Positions 1-7,196 are shown, counted from the stretch's first letter. The stretch: 19,413 nucleotides of DNA from Candidatus Kaiserbacteria bacterium (GCA_011052355.1 DRJB01000037.1:1-19413), one strand, 5' to 3'. Notes: a model not told the origin generated them from the letters alone. Numbers and translations: made by a program.

Positions 1-30
1 AAAAGTAGACACGAAATAAAAATGGGGGTT
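1..30 (+). repeat. Left terminal inverted repeat of the IS
   Basis: The first 25 bases match the reverse complement of 1432-1456 exactly. A further 5 bases match with 2 mismatches. This is the presumed transposase-binding end. Confidence 0.9.
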
Positions 31-34
31 ACTG

Positions 35-40
35 TATAAT
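35..40 (+). promoter_or_regulatory. -10 box of the IS transposase promoter
   Basis: A consensus TATAAT lies just inside the left inverted repeat, 41 nt before the OrfA start. The -35 would fall inside the terminal repeat itself but is not recognisable. The resulting leader of about 35 nt differs from the near-leaderless arrangement of several chromosomal genes here. Confidence 0.55.
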
Positions 41-81
41 TAACCAACAGAGGATGATTATCAGTATTAATTTAACTCAAC

Positions 82-555
82 ATGAAAGGTCACAAATTCA
101 CCCAAGAGGAGCGTGCAATCCTCGTTAAAAACAAGCACATCGCAAAGGTCACAGACCATACCGTTTCTTTTACACCCACATTTAAGAAATTCGCTGTTGC
201 CGAGAATGTAGACAAGGGGCGTCGACCGCAAGATATCTTCATCACCGAGGGTATCACTATCTCCATCATCGGTGGCGACATTCCTCAAAGGAATCTTGGG
301 GCATGGCGAAAAAAGGTTAAGGAGATAGGCGTCAGTGCTCTTGGTGAAGATAACCGAGGGCGCAACAAAGGAAGTAGCGGCAGGAAGAAAAAAGAACGGA
401 TTGACGAGAGTAAGATGAGTGACAAGGAAATCATTGAGTACTACAAGGCAAGATGCGAGTACACTGATGCTGAAAACGATTTTTTAGCACTCACCCGGGG
501 GATACCAAGAATGCCACCGTTCGTATATCGCCCTGGGTCAAATACGGCTTCATAG
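82..555 (+). CDS. IS3-family transposase OrfA (HTH protein)
   Basis: A 157-residue basic protein and the first frame of the IS. The middle (about residues 35-90) resembles the helix-turn-helix domain of long IS3 OrfA proteins, ending in the typical WRKKVKEIG stretch followed by a Gly/Arg/Lys linker. Residues 111-136 (EIIEYYKARCEYTDAENDF) match the leucine-zipper region that links OrfA to OrfB, although Cys and Thr occupy some heptad positions. OrfA should bind the terminal repeats and, alone, act as a regulator. Ribosomes that do not shift at 480-486 finish at the TAG at 553-555. No Shine-Dalgarno sequence lies close to the ATG at 82. Confidence 0.85.
   Translation: MKGHKFTQEERAILVKNKHIAKVTDHTVSFTPTFKKFAVAENVDKGRRPQDIFITEGITISIIGGDIPQRNLGAWRKKVKEIGVSALGEDNRGRNKGSSGRKKKERIDESKMSDKEIIEYYKARCEYTDAENDFLALTRGIPRMPPFVYRPGSNTAS
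480..538 (+). promoter_or_regulatory. Programmed -1 ribosomal frameshift signal
   Basis: The heptamer T TTT TTA at 480-486 is correctly phased in the OrfA frame (GAT TTT TTA). After a 6-nt spacer, an 8-bp stem can form between 493-500 and 531-538, with one G-U pair and a 30-nt loop. Frame 0 is closed by a TGA at 471-473 and then open from 474 through OrfB, so the slip site sits just inside the window where a shift is productive. All three canonical elements (slippery heptamer, spacer, structure) are present. Confidence 0.85.
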
Positions 556-653
556 AAATACTTCGGAATATCCACAGCGTTGCGCTTCTTTGTCACATCG
601 CAAGTGTTCATAAAAGCGGATATTATGCGTGGAAAAAGAGAACTCCGCAACGA

Positions 654-1421
654 ATGAACAAAAAGAGAAAAGATGCAGTGCTTGTGGAACTGATTCGTAC
701 CACGAGCGGGAAATACCTCGGGTATTGGGGTTCTAGGCAGGTTACGATGCAAATATCCAAGCTAAAATCTCCCGTAAACCACAAGAGAGTCGAACGTGTC
801 ATGAGGGAATATGGACTATTGTCGAAACGGCGTTCAGTAAATCCATACAAGAATATCCCAAAAGAGAGTAGTGAAATTGAAATCGCTGAAAATATTCTCA
901 GTCGCAAGTATGCATTTGACACATTGTGGCCATTCCGAGTATTCGGGACAGACATTACATTCATTCGTATTGCCGACAACAAATGGGCATACCTCTCCAT
1001 CATTAAAGACTTCTGCACGGGAGAGATTATTGCTCACGAAACTTCACTCAAACCAAACATCGAGCTGGTGCTCGCGACGCTCAATGTCTTTGCCACACAT
1101 GTGCCACTTGAAGCCCGCCTTGGAGGGATTATGCATTCTGATTGCGGAAGCACGTATACAAGCAAAGCGCACTGCAATACAGCAAGGGCTCTTGGTCTCA
1201 ACGTCTCCATGTCTCGCAAAGGGAACTGTATTGATAACGCGCCAACAGAATCGTTCTTTGGTCACATGAAAGACGAGTTACCGAACACAAGGAATATGAC
1301 CTACGAGGAGTTGCGTAAAACGGTGGATGAATATATTATGGATTACAATACAGTACGCAAGCAGTGGCACAGAGAAAAGATGTCCCCGGTGGAGTATCGA
1401 GAACATTTACTATGCGACTAA
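654..1421 (+). CDS. IS3-family transposase OrfB (DDE integrase), made as an OrfAB fusion
   Basis: This is the catalytic half of the transposase. Coordinates start at the first ATG, but homologous sequence continues upstream in frame: the typical OrfB opening VHKSGYYAWKKR is encoded at about 606-641, with no start codon before it. The functional product is therefore probably the OrfAB fusion made by a -1 shift at 480-486, about 446 residues (82-1421). Numbering from 654, the catalytic triad is D100 (GTDITF), D163 (MHSDCGSTY) and E199 (NAPTESFFG), with 35 residues between the second Asp and the Glu. The C-terminus (QWHREKMSPVEYREHLL) is typical. DCGS replaces the usual DQG-type motif. Confidence 0.92.
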   Translation: MNKKRKDAVLVELIRTTSGKYLGYWGSRQVTMQISKLKSPVNHKRVERVMREYGLLSKRRSVNPYKNIPKESSEIEIAENILSRKYAFDTLWPFRVFGTDITFIRIADNKWAYLSIIKDFCTGEIIAHETSLKPNIELVLATLNVFATHVPLEARLGGIMHSDCGSTYTSKAHCNTARALGLNVSMSRKGNCIDNAPTESFFGHMKDELPNTRNMTYEELRKTVDEYIMDYNTVRKQWHREKMSPVEYREHLLCD

Positions 1422-1426
1422 ATGCA

Positions 1427-1456
1427 AATCACCATTTTTATTTCGTGTCTACTTTT
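1427..1456 (-). repeat. Right terminal inverted repeat of the IS
   Basis: Reverse complement of the left end: 25 bp perfect, 30 bp with 2 mismatches. It begins 5 nt after the OrfB stop, as is usual for compact IS3 elements. Confidence 0.9.
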
Positions 1457-1706
1457 TGGGGTACGGTTCACTGCTTAGCATAAACTCTGAACCGGGAACA
1501 ATCTCATTACAAACCGGTGTTGCATAGGTCTGACCTATGCAACACCGCTCAAGTCAGACCTGAACACTCATTCTTTTGTAATAGTTATGATGGGTTTCGT
1601 AAACCCCTCATACGAGAAGTCCATATCAGTTAATCAGTTGTAAATGTTTAATGGAATTAATTGAGAACTAATTATAAAGTATTGATATCTTATTTTTATT
1701 TATAAA
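1457..1706. other. Non-coding stretch between the IS and the fibre gene
   Basis: No credible gene is visible in these 250 bases. The stretch contains the palindrome at 1515-1547 with an inverted half-copy at 1553-1561, and an AT-rich section that runs into the 3' end of the fibre gene. Confidence 0.7.
1515..1547. repeat. 33-nt perfect palindrome
   Basis: The arms 1515-1530 and 1532-1547 are perfect reverse complements around T1531; the left arm reads CGGTGTTGCATAGGTC. A nine-base piece of the centre (AGGTCTGAC, 1526-1534) recurs inverted at 1553-1561, so two mutually exclusive hairpins could form. No T-run follows, so it is not a standard terminator for the plus strand. Confidence 0.85.
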
Positions 1707-3437
1707 TTAATTCCAATCACACACAAATTCTGTAATAGGAAAAACTCCCTGCCATATTATTTTATTACTGCAATTTTTCACCTTGGTTGGACTGTCCCAT
1801 ATTGTAAACCCTCTGGTATCAGTGGATCCTCCGATGACATAACTAATTCCGCTTTGTGAAGGCCAAAAGTCGTCGGCATAACGACAAGTTCCTGTGTGTA
1901 ATAGGTTACACTTCTTGGTCTGCCACTTCATTTTCCCACCACCCAAATTAACAGGACCTGTCCACAGATTTCCAGACATATCAATATAGTATTTCAGAGC
2001 ACGAGTCGCTGGATCCGATGCTGTGTGCCCACCGTAAGTACTAATGAAGTTTGCAAATGTAACTAACTGAGGACCGCTACTCGCCCAACTGGAGCGACAT
2101 TGCCCGTTGAGGCAGAGTTTTGGCGTGGTTACAGAGCCAGTGTTGGGTACTTGAAGATTACCATATTTATCAAGCAATAAAGTATATTGATTGGTCCAGC
2201 TACCATTTAACCCCGGGGTAAAAGAGGTAATTTCAAGTTCTCCAGCCCAGTTGTAAATACCAAGTGACGGTGAATTATGAGTGTTAAATCCGGAAAGAGA
2301 AACAGAAGCATCATCAAGCAGTAATTCCCTGACAAAGAGTCTCTTGTTTATGTCTGCAGTACCACCCACATTCACATTATTTACATTTTCAGTACTACCT
2401 ACATTTAAATAATCGGTCTTCAATAATCCACGTACATCCAGCTTACTCGTCGGATTCGTCGTCCCGATGCCGACGTTGCCGTTTACTAAAAATCCCCCAT
2501 TAGTCCTAAGGTACCCCGCCGTATCGCCAGATAAATAATTGCCACCGGAATTAAGATAAAGCTCATTTCCCATTGCATAAATATCCCCATTAACAGTTAA
2601 TTTCTCATTAAATGCAACTCCCGGATTCGTCGTCCCGATGCCGACATTGCCAGAATTGGTACTTGATATATTGTTACCACTTTTGGCCCACAAGCCCGAT
2701 GTGAGCGATGACCAATTGTTAACACAACTTGTGCCAATACAGTATTGTGACGATGTTATTTTACCATTCACATCCAACTTTGTACTCGGACTCGCTGTTC
2801 CGATACCAACGTTACCGTTCCTATTTAAACTCATAATCGGAGTTCCCCAATTAACATTTGTTCCGGTGCCGGTTGATGCGGGAGAAATGTAGAAATCCAT
2901 CGCACCACCATTGGCAAAATACATAACAGAACCGGCTCCATAACCGTAAGGGCCAACGTTGCGTTTATATTTAGTATTACCTACGGTACTTAAGCCCCCA
3001 CTAACCTGCGAAGGACTTCTATAGGCACCAAATAAAATCGCATGGGAACCACCCCAACCATTTTGAGCTAATTGAGTAAAATCATAACCATCATTTTGAG
3101 TGAATCCATTCACAGAGTTAGTGTTAATTTGACCGTTTACATCCAACTTGCTTGTGGGGTTCATCGTTCCGATGCCGACATTGCCTTTTGAAACAATGAG
3201 ACCGTTTGTGGCACCTCCGGCGTTGAGAACAAGACCACCTTGCTTTATTTGCGCATGACTTCCCACATTTATCGGGGCGAGGGCGTTGCCATTCGGTGGT
3301 GCCTGGGTTGGCTGTACGAACACTACTGCCGCATACGATTGCAGTGCAATAGCTGAAACTGCAACGCCAATGATAAGTGCCACTTGCAAGAGTATTGTGC
3401 GACGAGTGTGTGAGCGCGAAGTAAGATGTTTTTTCAT
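1707..3437 (-). CDS. Exported fibre-like surface protein with GNVGIGT repeats
   Basis: A 576-residue protein. Residues 14-37 form a hydrophobic signal or anchor segment after a basic N-terminus. A PPNGN..APINVG segment follows (about 47-59), familiar from exported Parcubacteria proteins. The unit GNVGIGT..P..KLDVNG occurs four times, near 85-102, 208-225, 263-284 (variant) and 320-337. Such units occur in phage tail-fibre-like and bacterial surface proteins, where they build extended beta structure. Two short CxxxxC motifs (YCIGTSC near 232, LCLNGQC near 441) precede NW or SSW. The C-terminal 120 residues form a distinct Trp/Cys-rich domain with four Cys (510, 518, 556, 573). A surface or adhesion role is inferred; no enzyme motif is seen. 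The gene stands alone, divergent from the MBL gene, with a leader of about 50 nt. Confidence 0.8.
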   Translation of the reverse strand: MKKHLTSRSHTRRTILLQVALIIGVAVSAIALQSYAAVVFVQPTQAPPNGNALAPINVGSHAQIKQGGLVLNAGGATNGLIVSKGNVGIGTMNPTSKLDVNGQINTNSVNGFTQNDGYDFTQLAQNGWGGSHAILFGAYRSPSQVSGGLSTVGNTKYKRNVGPYGYGAGSVMYFANGGAMDFYISPASTGTGTNVNWGTPIMSLNRNGNVGIGTASPSTKLDVNGKITSSQYCIGTSCVNNWSSLTSGLWAKSGNNISSTNSGNVGIGTTNPGVAFNEKLTVNGDIYAMGNELYLNSGGNYLSGDTAGYLRTNGGFLVNGNVGIGTTNPTSKLDVRGLLKTDYLNVGSTENVNNVNVGGTADINKRLFVRELLLDDASVSLSGFNTHNSPSLGIYNWAGELEITSFTPGLNGSWTNQYTLLLDKYGNLQVPNTGSVTTPKLCLNGQCRSSWASSGPQLVTFANFISTYGGHTASDPATRALKYYIDMSGNLWTGPVNLGGGKMKWQTKKCNLLHTGTCRYADDFWPSQSGISYVIGGSTDTRGFTIWDSPTKVKNCSNKIIWQGVFPITEFVCDWN

Positions 3438-3496
3438 AAATATAAAAATAATTTGTTACTGTTTTTATTATCGGTTGCTAATTGCTAATGTGTTTT

Positions 3497-3502
3497 AGTA
3501 TA
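3497..3502 (-). promoter_or_regulatory. -10 box of the fibre gene promoter
   Basis: TATACT on the minus strand, about 60 nt upstream of the ATG at 3437. A weak -35 (TTCTAC, 3520-3525) lies 17 nt further upstream. The near-perfect dyad at 3504-3520 fills the spacer between the two boxes. Confidence 0.5.
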
Positions 3503-3503
3503 C

Positions 3504-3520
3504 CTCACCATATTGGTGAG
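3504..3520. promoter_or_regulatory. Operator-like dyad in the fibre gene promoter
   Basis: CTCACCA-tat-TGGTGAG is a 17-nt dyad with 7-bp perfect arms. It sits exactly between the proposed -10 and -35 boxes, where a bound repressor would block RNA polymerase. No regulator can be named. Confidence 0.4.
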
Positions 3521-3564
3521 TAGAAGTGCGTGGAAAGGGGAGGTGGGGATAACTTTTGTACCCC

Positions 3565-3605
3565 GCCCACCCATCTTGACGGTTTCGCCACCAAGATTGG
3601 TGGGC
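3565..3605. repeat. Imperfect 18-bp inverted repeat
   Basis: The arms 3565-3582 and 3588-3605 pair with three mismatched positions around the loop TTTCG. It lies in the divergent intergenic region upstream of the MBL gene promoter. Confidence 0.5.
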
Positions 3606-3660
3606 TGTGCTTTATATTTTCCACTTCATGTGCACACATGTGATGCAGGGTGTTATGTGC

Positions 3661-3666
3661 TATACT
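3661..3666 (+). promoter_or_regulatory. Extended -10 box of the MBL gene
   Basis: TGC-TATACT (TGn at 3658-3660) ends 9 nt before the ATG at 3676. Transcription would start about 3 nt before the start codon. Confidence 0.6.
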
Positions 3667-3675
3667 ATATTTATT

Positions 3676-4332
3676 ATGGTCATAACCTATCACGGTGGAC
3701 AGTGTATCAAAGTGTCATGTGGCGACACGTCATTGGTGTTTGATCCCATCAGCAAAAATGCAACATTGCCGGCGGTAAAATTTGGCGCGGATATCGCACT
3801 GGTATCGCGAAATCATCCTGATATGAATGGCATCAACGAGGTGTCGTATGGTGGGAAAGAGCCCTTTGTCATTGACGGTCCGGGTGAGTATGAATATAAA
3901 AATGTACTCATGCGCGGATATTTTTCACAAAGTATGTATGGTGTATCGGCGCAAGAAAATACACGAGAGAAAAAAACCGCAGTTAATACCATATATGCGG
4001 TTGAGCTTGAGGGAATGACATTGGTACATCTCGGGGCGCTTTCTAGCAAAGAATTGCCACATGAAATGCGCGAGGCGGTAAATGATATTGATGTGCTTTT
4101 TATTCCAATTACCGGGAATGGTGTTTTAAGCGCCGAGGACGCATATGAACTTGCCACTTCTCTTGAGCCACATGTTATCATTCCTCTATATAAAAGTGGC
4201 ACCGGTGCAAGCGATGCATTGGAGCATTTTCTCAGGGAGGAGGGAACATCAGCATCACATATGAACAAAGTAACGTTGAAAAAGAAAGAGGTGCTTGAAC
4301 AAAGTAGTGCTATGATGGTATTGCAGGTGTAA
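3676..4332 (+). CDS. MBL-fold metallo-hydrolase-like protein (UlaG-like), metal site degenerate
   Basis: 218 residues from ATG 3676. An in-frame ATG at 3607 exists, but the family's N-terminus (MVITYHGGQCIKV) begins at 3676 and a -10 box ends 9 nt before it. The fold follows UlaG-like MBL proteins: N-terminal strand pair, DGPGEYEY near 67-74, LVHLG near 116-120, and IPLY near 169-172. The metal-binding signature is largely lost. The expected THxHxDH aligns with residues 44-50 (SRNHPDM), keeping only H47 and D49, and HLGDL reads HLGAL. Hydrolysis is therefore doubtful, and a non-catalytic or nucleic-acid-related role is possible. A small membrane protein gene and gyrA follow on the same strand with gaps of 20 and 9 nt. 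Confidence 0.8.
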   Translation: MVITYHGGQCIKVSCGDTSLVFDPISKNATLPAVKFGADIALVSRNHPDMNGINEVSYGGKEPFVIDGPGEYEYKNVLMRGYFSQSMYGVSAQENTREKKTAVNTIYAVELEGMTLVHLGALSSKELPHEMREAVNDIDVLFIPITGNGVLSAEDAYELATSLEPHVIIPLYKSGTGASDALEHFLREEGTSASHMNKVTLKKKEVLEQSSAMMVLQV

Positions 4333-4334
4333 TA

Positions 4335-4340
4335 TATACT
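4335..4340 (+). promoter_or_regulatory. -10 box ahead of the membrane protein-gyrA pair
   Basis: TATACT ends 12 nt before the ATG at 4353, in a very AT-rich 20-nt gap. It could give gyrA transcription independent of the MBL gene. Confidence 0.45.
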
Positions 4341-4352
4341 TATATATATGAT

Positions 4353-4709
4353 ATGAAAAAACTAATACAAACATTACAAGCAAAGCCGGTACACATTCGC
4401 GAGCGCATTGCGTTTGGCGTTGCGCTTGGCATCAGCGGGTTGTTGCTTATTGTGTGGGCGGTTTCTTCTTTTTCCACAAGCATACTTGGTCCGAAGCAGT
4501 CCGCATCCGCATATTTTAATGCGGGTCAAAAGGCGGCGCTTATTGAAGCGACAAACCCCAAGCCAAAACCGCGGGGATTTTTGAGCGCCGCCGCTTCCGC
4601 ATTTACAGGACAAAAACCGCAAGCGCCCGCTCATCTTGAAATTGTGACGGTTGGCAGTACCTCAACGGTACCGACAAAGCCGACACAGAAAACGACAATT
4701 CCATTTTAG
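4353..4709 (+). CDS. Small single-pass membrane protein, function unknown
   Basis: 118 residues. A basic N-terminus (MKKLIQTLQAKPVHIRERIA) leads into one clear membrane helix at about residues 20-40. A low-complexity Pro/Lys/Thr/Ala-rich tail follows (for example PKPKPRG and TVPTKPTQKTT). No domain is recognised. The many positive charges before the helix suggest an N-in, C-out topology with the flexible tail outside. It lies 20 nt after the MBL gene and its stop is 9 nt before gyrA, so it is probably cotranscribed with gyrA. Coding status is supported by the fit into the operon and by the plausible membrane segment. Confidence 0.7.
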   Translation: MKKLIQTLQAKPVHIRERIAFGVALGISGLLLIVWAVSSFSTSILGPKQSASAYFNAGQKAALIEATNPKPKPRGFLSAAASAFTGQKPQAPAHLEIVTVGSTSTVPTKPTQKTTIPF

Positions 4710-4718
4710 TATTTTTAT

Positions 4719-7193
4719 ATGGCAAAGAAAGACGAGCAGAAACAAAATGTGTCGGATGATGCGACCGTTAACGGTCGCATCATCCGACAAGACATCGTCA
4801 CCGAGATGCGTGTGTCGTATGTTGACTACGCGATGTCCGTTATCACGTCGCGTGCGTTGCCCGATGTGCGCGATGGGCTAAAGCCCGTGCACAGGCGTAT
4901 TTTGTTTGCCATGCGCGATATGGGGCTCACTGCGTCAGGGCGATTTCGTAAATCAGCTGCCGTTGTCGGAGATGTACTTGGAAAATATCACCCACATGGT
5001 GATACCGCCGTTTATGATGCCATGGCAAAAATGGCGCAATACTTTTCATATCGTTATCCGCTTGTTATCGGGCAGGGAAACTTTGGTTCCATAGACGGCG
5101 ACTCTCCCGCAGCGATGCGTTATACCGAGGCGAAGATGTCTGTCATGGGTGAAGAATTACTTCGCGATATCGGAAAAGAAACAGTCGCGTGGAATCATAA
5201 CTACGACGCCACGCGCAAAGAACCATCGGTATTGCCCTCTGCGGTGCCGAATCTTTTGCTCAACGGCACACTTGGTATTGCGGTTGGTATGGCGACCAAC
5301 ATTCCTCCACATAACTTGCGCGAGGTGATTGCCGCGACTGTGCACCTTATAGAAAATCCGAAAGCAACCACCGAAGACCTGCTTGAATTTGTAAAGGGTC
5401 CCGATTTCCCGCTTGGTGGCATCGCTTTTAATAAAGCGGACATTGCACATGCCTATGCCAACGGTCGTGGGGGAGTGGTGGTGCGCGGAGAGGCGGAAAT
5501 AATTGAAGACAAAAAAGAAACGCGCATTATCATCAGCTCCATACCATATCGTGTTAATAAGGCGGACATGATTACCAAAATAGCTGACCTCGTGCGTGAT
5601 AAAAGAATTGATGGTATTAGAGATTTGCGCGATGAATCAACCGCGGATATTCGCGTGGTGGTTGAATTGAAAGGAACGGCGCATCCGCAAGCGGTGTTAA
5701 ACGCTCTGTACAAACATACCGAGCTTGAATCCACCTTTCACTACAATATGCTCGCACTTGTAAACGGAACCCCACAGGCTCTTTCATTGAAAGGTATGTT
5801 GGAAAAATTCATAGAGCACAGGCAGATAATTATCCGTCGCCGTACGGAGTTTGATTTGCGAAAAGCGCAAGAGCGCGAGCATATATTGCTTGGGCTTTCA
5901 AAAGCGCTTGACCACATTGACGAGGTGATTGCCATTATAAAAAAGTCAGCAGATGTTCCGAGCGCCGATGCGGCTCTTCAAAAGAAATTTGCATTTTCGC
6001 CGCAACAAACAGTGGCAATTCTTTCCATGCGTTTGCAGACTCTGGCGGGTCTTGAACGAAAGAAGATTGAAAACGAGCTCGCGGAACTTAAAATACTTAT
6101 TGCAAGCTTGAAAAAAATACTTTCTTCCACCAAGAACATATTGAGTGTGGTAAAAACCGAGTTGCTTATGTTTGATAAAAAGTATGGCGATGACCGTCGC
6201 ACAAAAATCATTAAAGGTGGTGTGAAGAATATATCTATTGAGGATTTAATACCGGATAAAGAAAGTGTGTTGGTACTCACGCAGGGCGGGTATGTGAAGC
6301 GTACCGACCCGGATGAATATAAGAAGCAAAAGCGCGGCGGGGTCGGTGTGGTAGATATCTCTACAAAAGAAGAGGACGTGGTGCGGCATTTCTTGGTTGC
6401 CTCAACACACGCCGACCTTCTTTTCTTTACCGACCATGGCAAAGTGTATCAACTTAAAATGTATGATATTCCGGAGGGGCGCCGTGCCACAAAAGGTAAA
6501 AGTATCATGAATTTTCTCCCACTCGCCCAAGATGAAAAAGTAACTTCCATATTACCGGTGCGCAAAGATACAAAGTGGGGCACCTTTTCAATTATCTTTG
6601 TTACAAGTGAGGGTGTAGCCAAGAGGGTAGCGGCAAAAAGTTTTGCAGACGTGCGCGCGTCAGGCATTATTGCAATATCTCTCAAGGGTTCGGACCGGCT
6701 TGTGTGTGCGTCACTTTCAGACAAGGGCGATACGGTGTCGGTTGTTACCACCAAAGGTCAATCAATTCGTTTTGCAACGGAAGATGTGCGCGAAATGGGT
6801 CGCACCGCAGGCGGTGTGCGCGGTATGCACGTGAAAAAAGGCGATAAGGTTGTTTCTGCGGAAGTTATTCCGGCGAATGCACGAGGCGCATCGCTTATGG
6901 TTATTATGAGTAAGGGTCACGGAAAGCGAACTCTTATGAGTGAGTACAAAGTGCAGGGAAGGGGTGGATCCGGCATTAAGACAGCTGAGGTTACCGCAAA
7001 GACCGGAGAAATAATAGGAGCAAAAGTAATGATGGGTGATTTGAACGAGCAAGAAATCGTAGTGGTTTCCAAGAAAGGTCAAGTTATTCGTATCAGCTCG
7101 TCTGAAATCCCGCAACGTTCACGCGCCACGCAAGGGGTACGCATTATGAAAATGCGCGCGGGAGATTCAATCGCCTCAATAGTCGCGCTATAG
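4719..7193 (+). CDS. gyrA: DNA gyrase subunit A
   Basis: 824 residues, the normal length. It is the breakage-reunion subunit of the type II topoisomerase that introduces negative supercoils. The N-terminal core carries DYAMSVI..RALPDVRDGLKPVHRRIL (about 36-61). The catalytic tyrosine is Y135 in AAMRYTE. The quinolone region reads HPHGDTAVYD, with Thr96 at the E. coli Ser83 position and Asp100 at Asp87. The GyrA box appears as QKRGGVG (537-543) at the start of the C-terminal beta-pinwheel, favouring gyrase over ParC. Codons 12-24 are encoded by a 40-bp perfect palindrome (4750-4789). The right arm specifies the conserved NGRIIRQ lead-in; the left arm gives the variable SDDATV. gyrB is not in the window. 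No Shine-Dalgarno site precedes the ATG. Confidence 0.97.
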   Translation: MAKKDEQKQNVSDDATVNGRIIRQDIVTEMRVSYVDYAMSVITSRALPDVRDGLKPVHRRILFAMRDMGLTASGRFRKSAAVVGDVLGKYHPHGDTAVYDAMAKMAQYFSYRYPLVIGQGNFGSIDGDSPAAMRYTEAKMSVMGEELLRDIGKETVAWNHNYDATRKEPSVLPSAVPNLLLNGTLGIAVGMATNIPPHNLREVIAATVHLIENPKATTEDLLEFVKGPDFPLGGIAFNKADIAHAYANGRGGVVVRGEAEIIEDKKETRIIISSIPYRVNKADMITKIADLVRDKRIDGIRDLRDESTADIRVVVELKGTAHPQAVLNALYKHTELESTFHYNMLALVNGTPQALSLKGMLEKFIEHRQIIIRRRTEFDLRKAQEREHILLGLSKALDHIDEVIAIIKKSADVPSADAALQKKFAFSPQQTVAILSMRLQTLAGLERKKIENELAELKILIASLKKILSSTKNILSVVKTELLMFDKKYGDDRRTKIIKGGVKNISIEDLIPDKESVLVLTQGGYVKRTDPDEYKKQKRGGVGVVDISTKEEDVVRHFLVASTHADLLFFTDHGKVYQLKMYDIPEGRRATKGKSIMNFLPLAQDEKVTSILPVRKDTKWGTFSIIFVTSEGVAKRVAAKSFADVRASGIIAISLKGSDRLVCASLSDKGDTVSVVTTKGQSIRFATEDVREMGRTAGGVRGMHVKKGDKVVSAEVIPANARGASLMVIMSKGHGKRTLMSEYKVQGRGGSGIKTAEVTAKTGEIIGAKVMMGDLNEQEIVVVSKKGQVIRISSSEIPQRSRATQGVRIMKMRAGDSIASIVAL
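4750..4789. repeat. 40-bp perfect palindrome within the 5' end of gyrA
   Basis: The arms 4750-4769 and 4770-4789 are perfect reverse complements with no spacer, centred on GTTAAC. It lies 31 nt after the gyrA start codon, so the mRNA would fold into a strong hairpin near the initiation region. Confidence 0.95.
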
Positions 7194-7196
7194 ACA

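Larger units (their letters stand above)
1..1456 (+). mobile_element. IS3-family insertion sequence, apparently complete
   Basis: The sequence starting at position 1 (aaaagtagacacgaaataaa, continuing aatgg) recurs as its exact reverse complement at 1432-1456. This gives 25-bp perfect terminal inverted repeats, extending to 30 bp with two mismatches (1-30 and 1427-1456). Between them lie two overlapping frames: an HTH OrfA (82-555) and a DDE integrase OrfB in the -1 frame. That organisation, the DD(35)E triad and the size of about 1.46 kb are typical of the IS3 family. The arm may extend one base further: the right end carries a fifth T at 1457, and its partner would lie just left of the window. 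The left flank is missing, so a target duplication cannot be tested. With intact ends and an intact triad it looks capable of movement. The subgroup is not assigned. Confidence 0.93.

Noticed and set aside
388..394. A6G run in orfA as the frameshift site
   Set aside because: It is the classical IS3 motif, but its phase (AAA AAA GAA) is wrong for A AAA AAG slippage, and frame 0 still meets a TGA at 471-473 afterwards.
871..1269. 132-codon open frame overlapping orfB
   Set aside because: It is a shadow frame; the other frame carries a complete DDE integrase with conserved motifs.
1652..1715. 11-bp inverted repeat TGGAATTAATT / AATTAATTCCA around the end of the fibre gene
   Set aside because: AT-rich arms separated by 42 nt in an AT-rich stretch are easily explained by chance. 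No terminator features accompany them.
2450..3185. CRISPR-like spaced repeats (GTCCCGATGCCGAC copies)
   Set aside because: The four related tracts are the coding sequence of GNVGIGT protein repeats at irregular spacing with diverged copies, not a CRISPR array.
5978..6442. 154-codon minus-strand frame within gyrA
   Set aside because: It is antisense to a conserved part of gyrA, and its Ser-rich composition is typical of a reverse-complement shadow.
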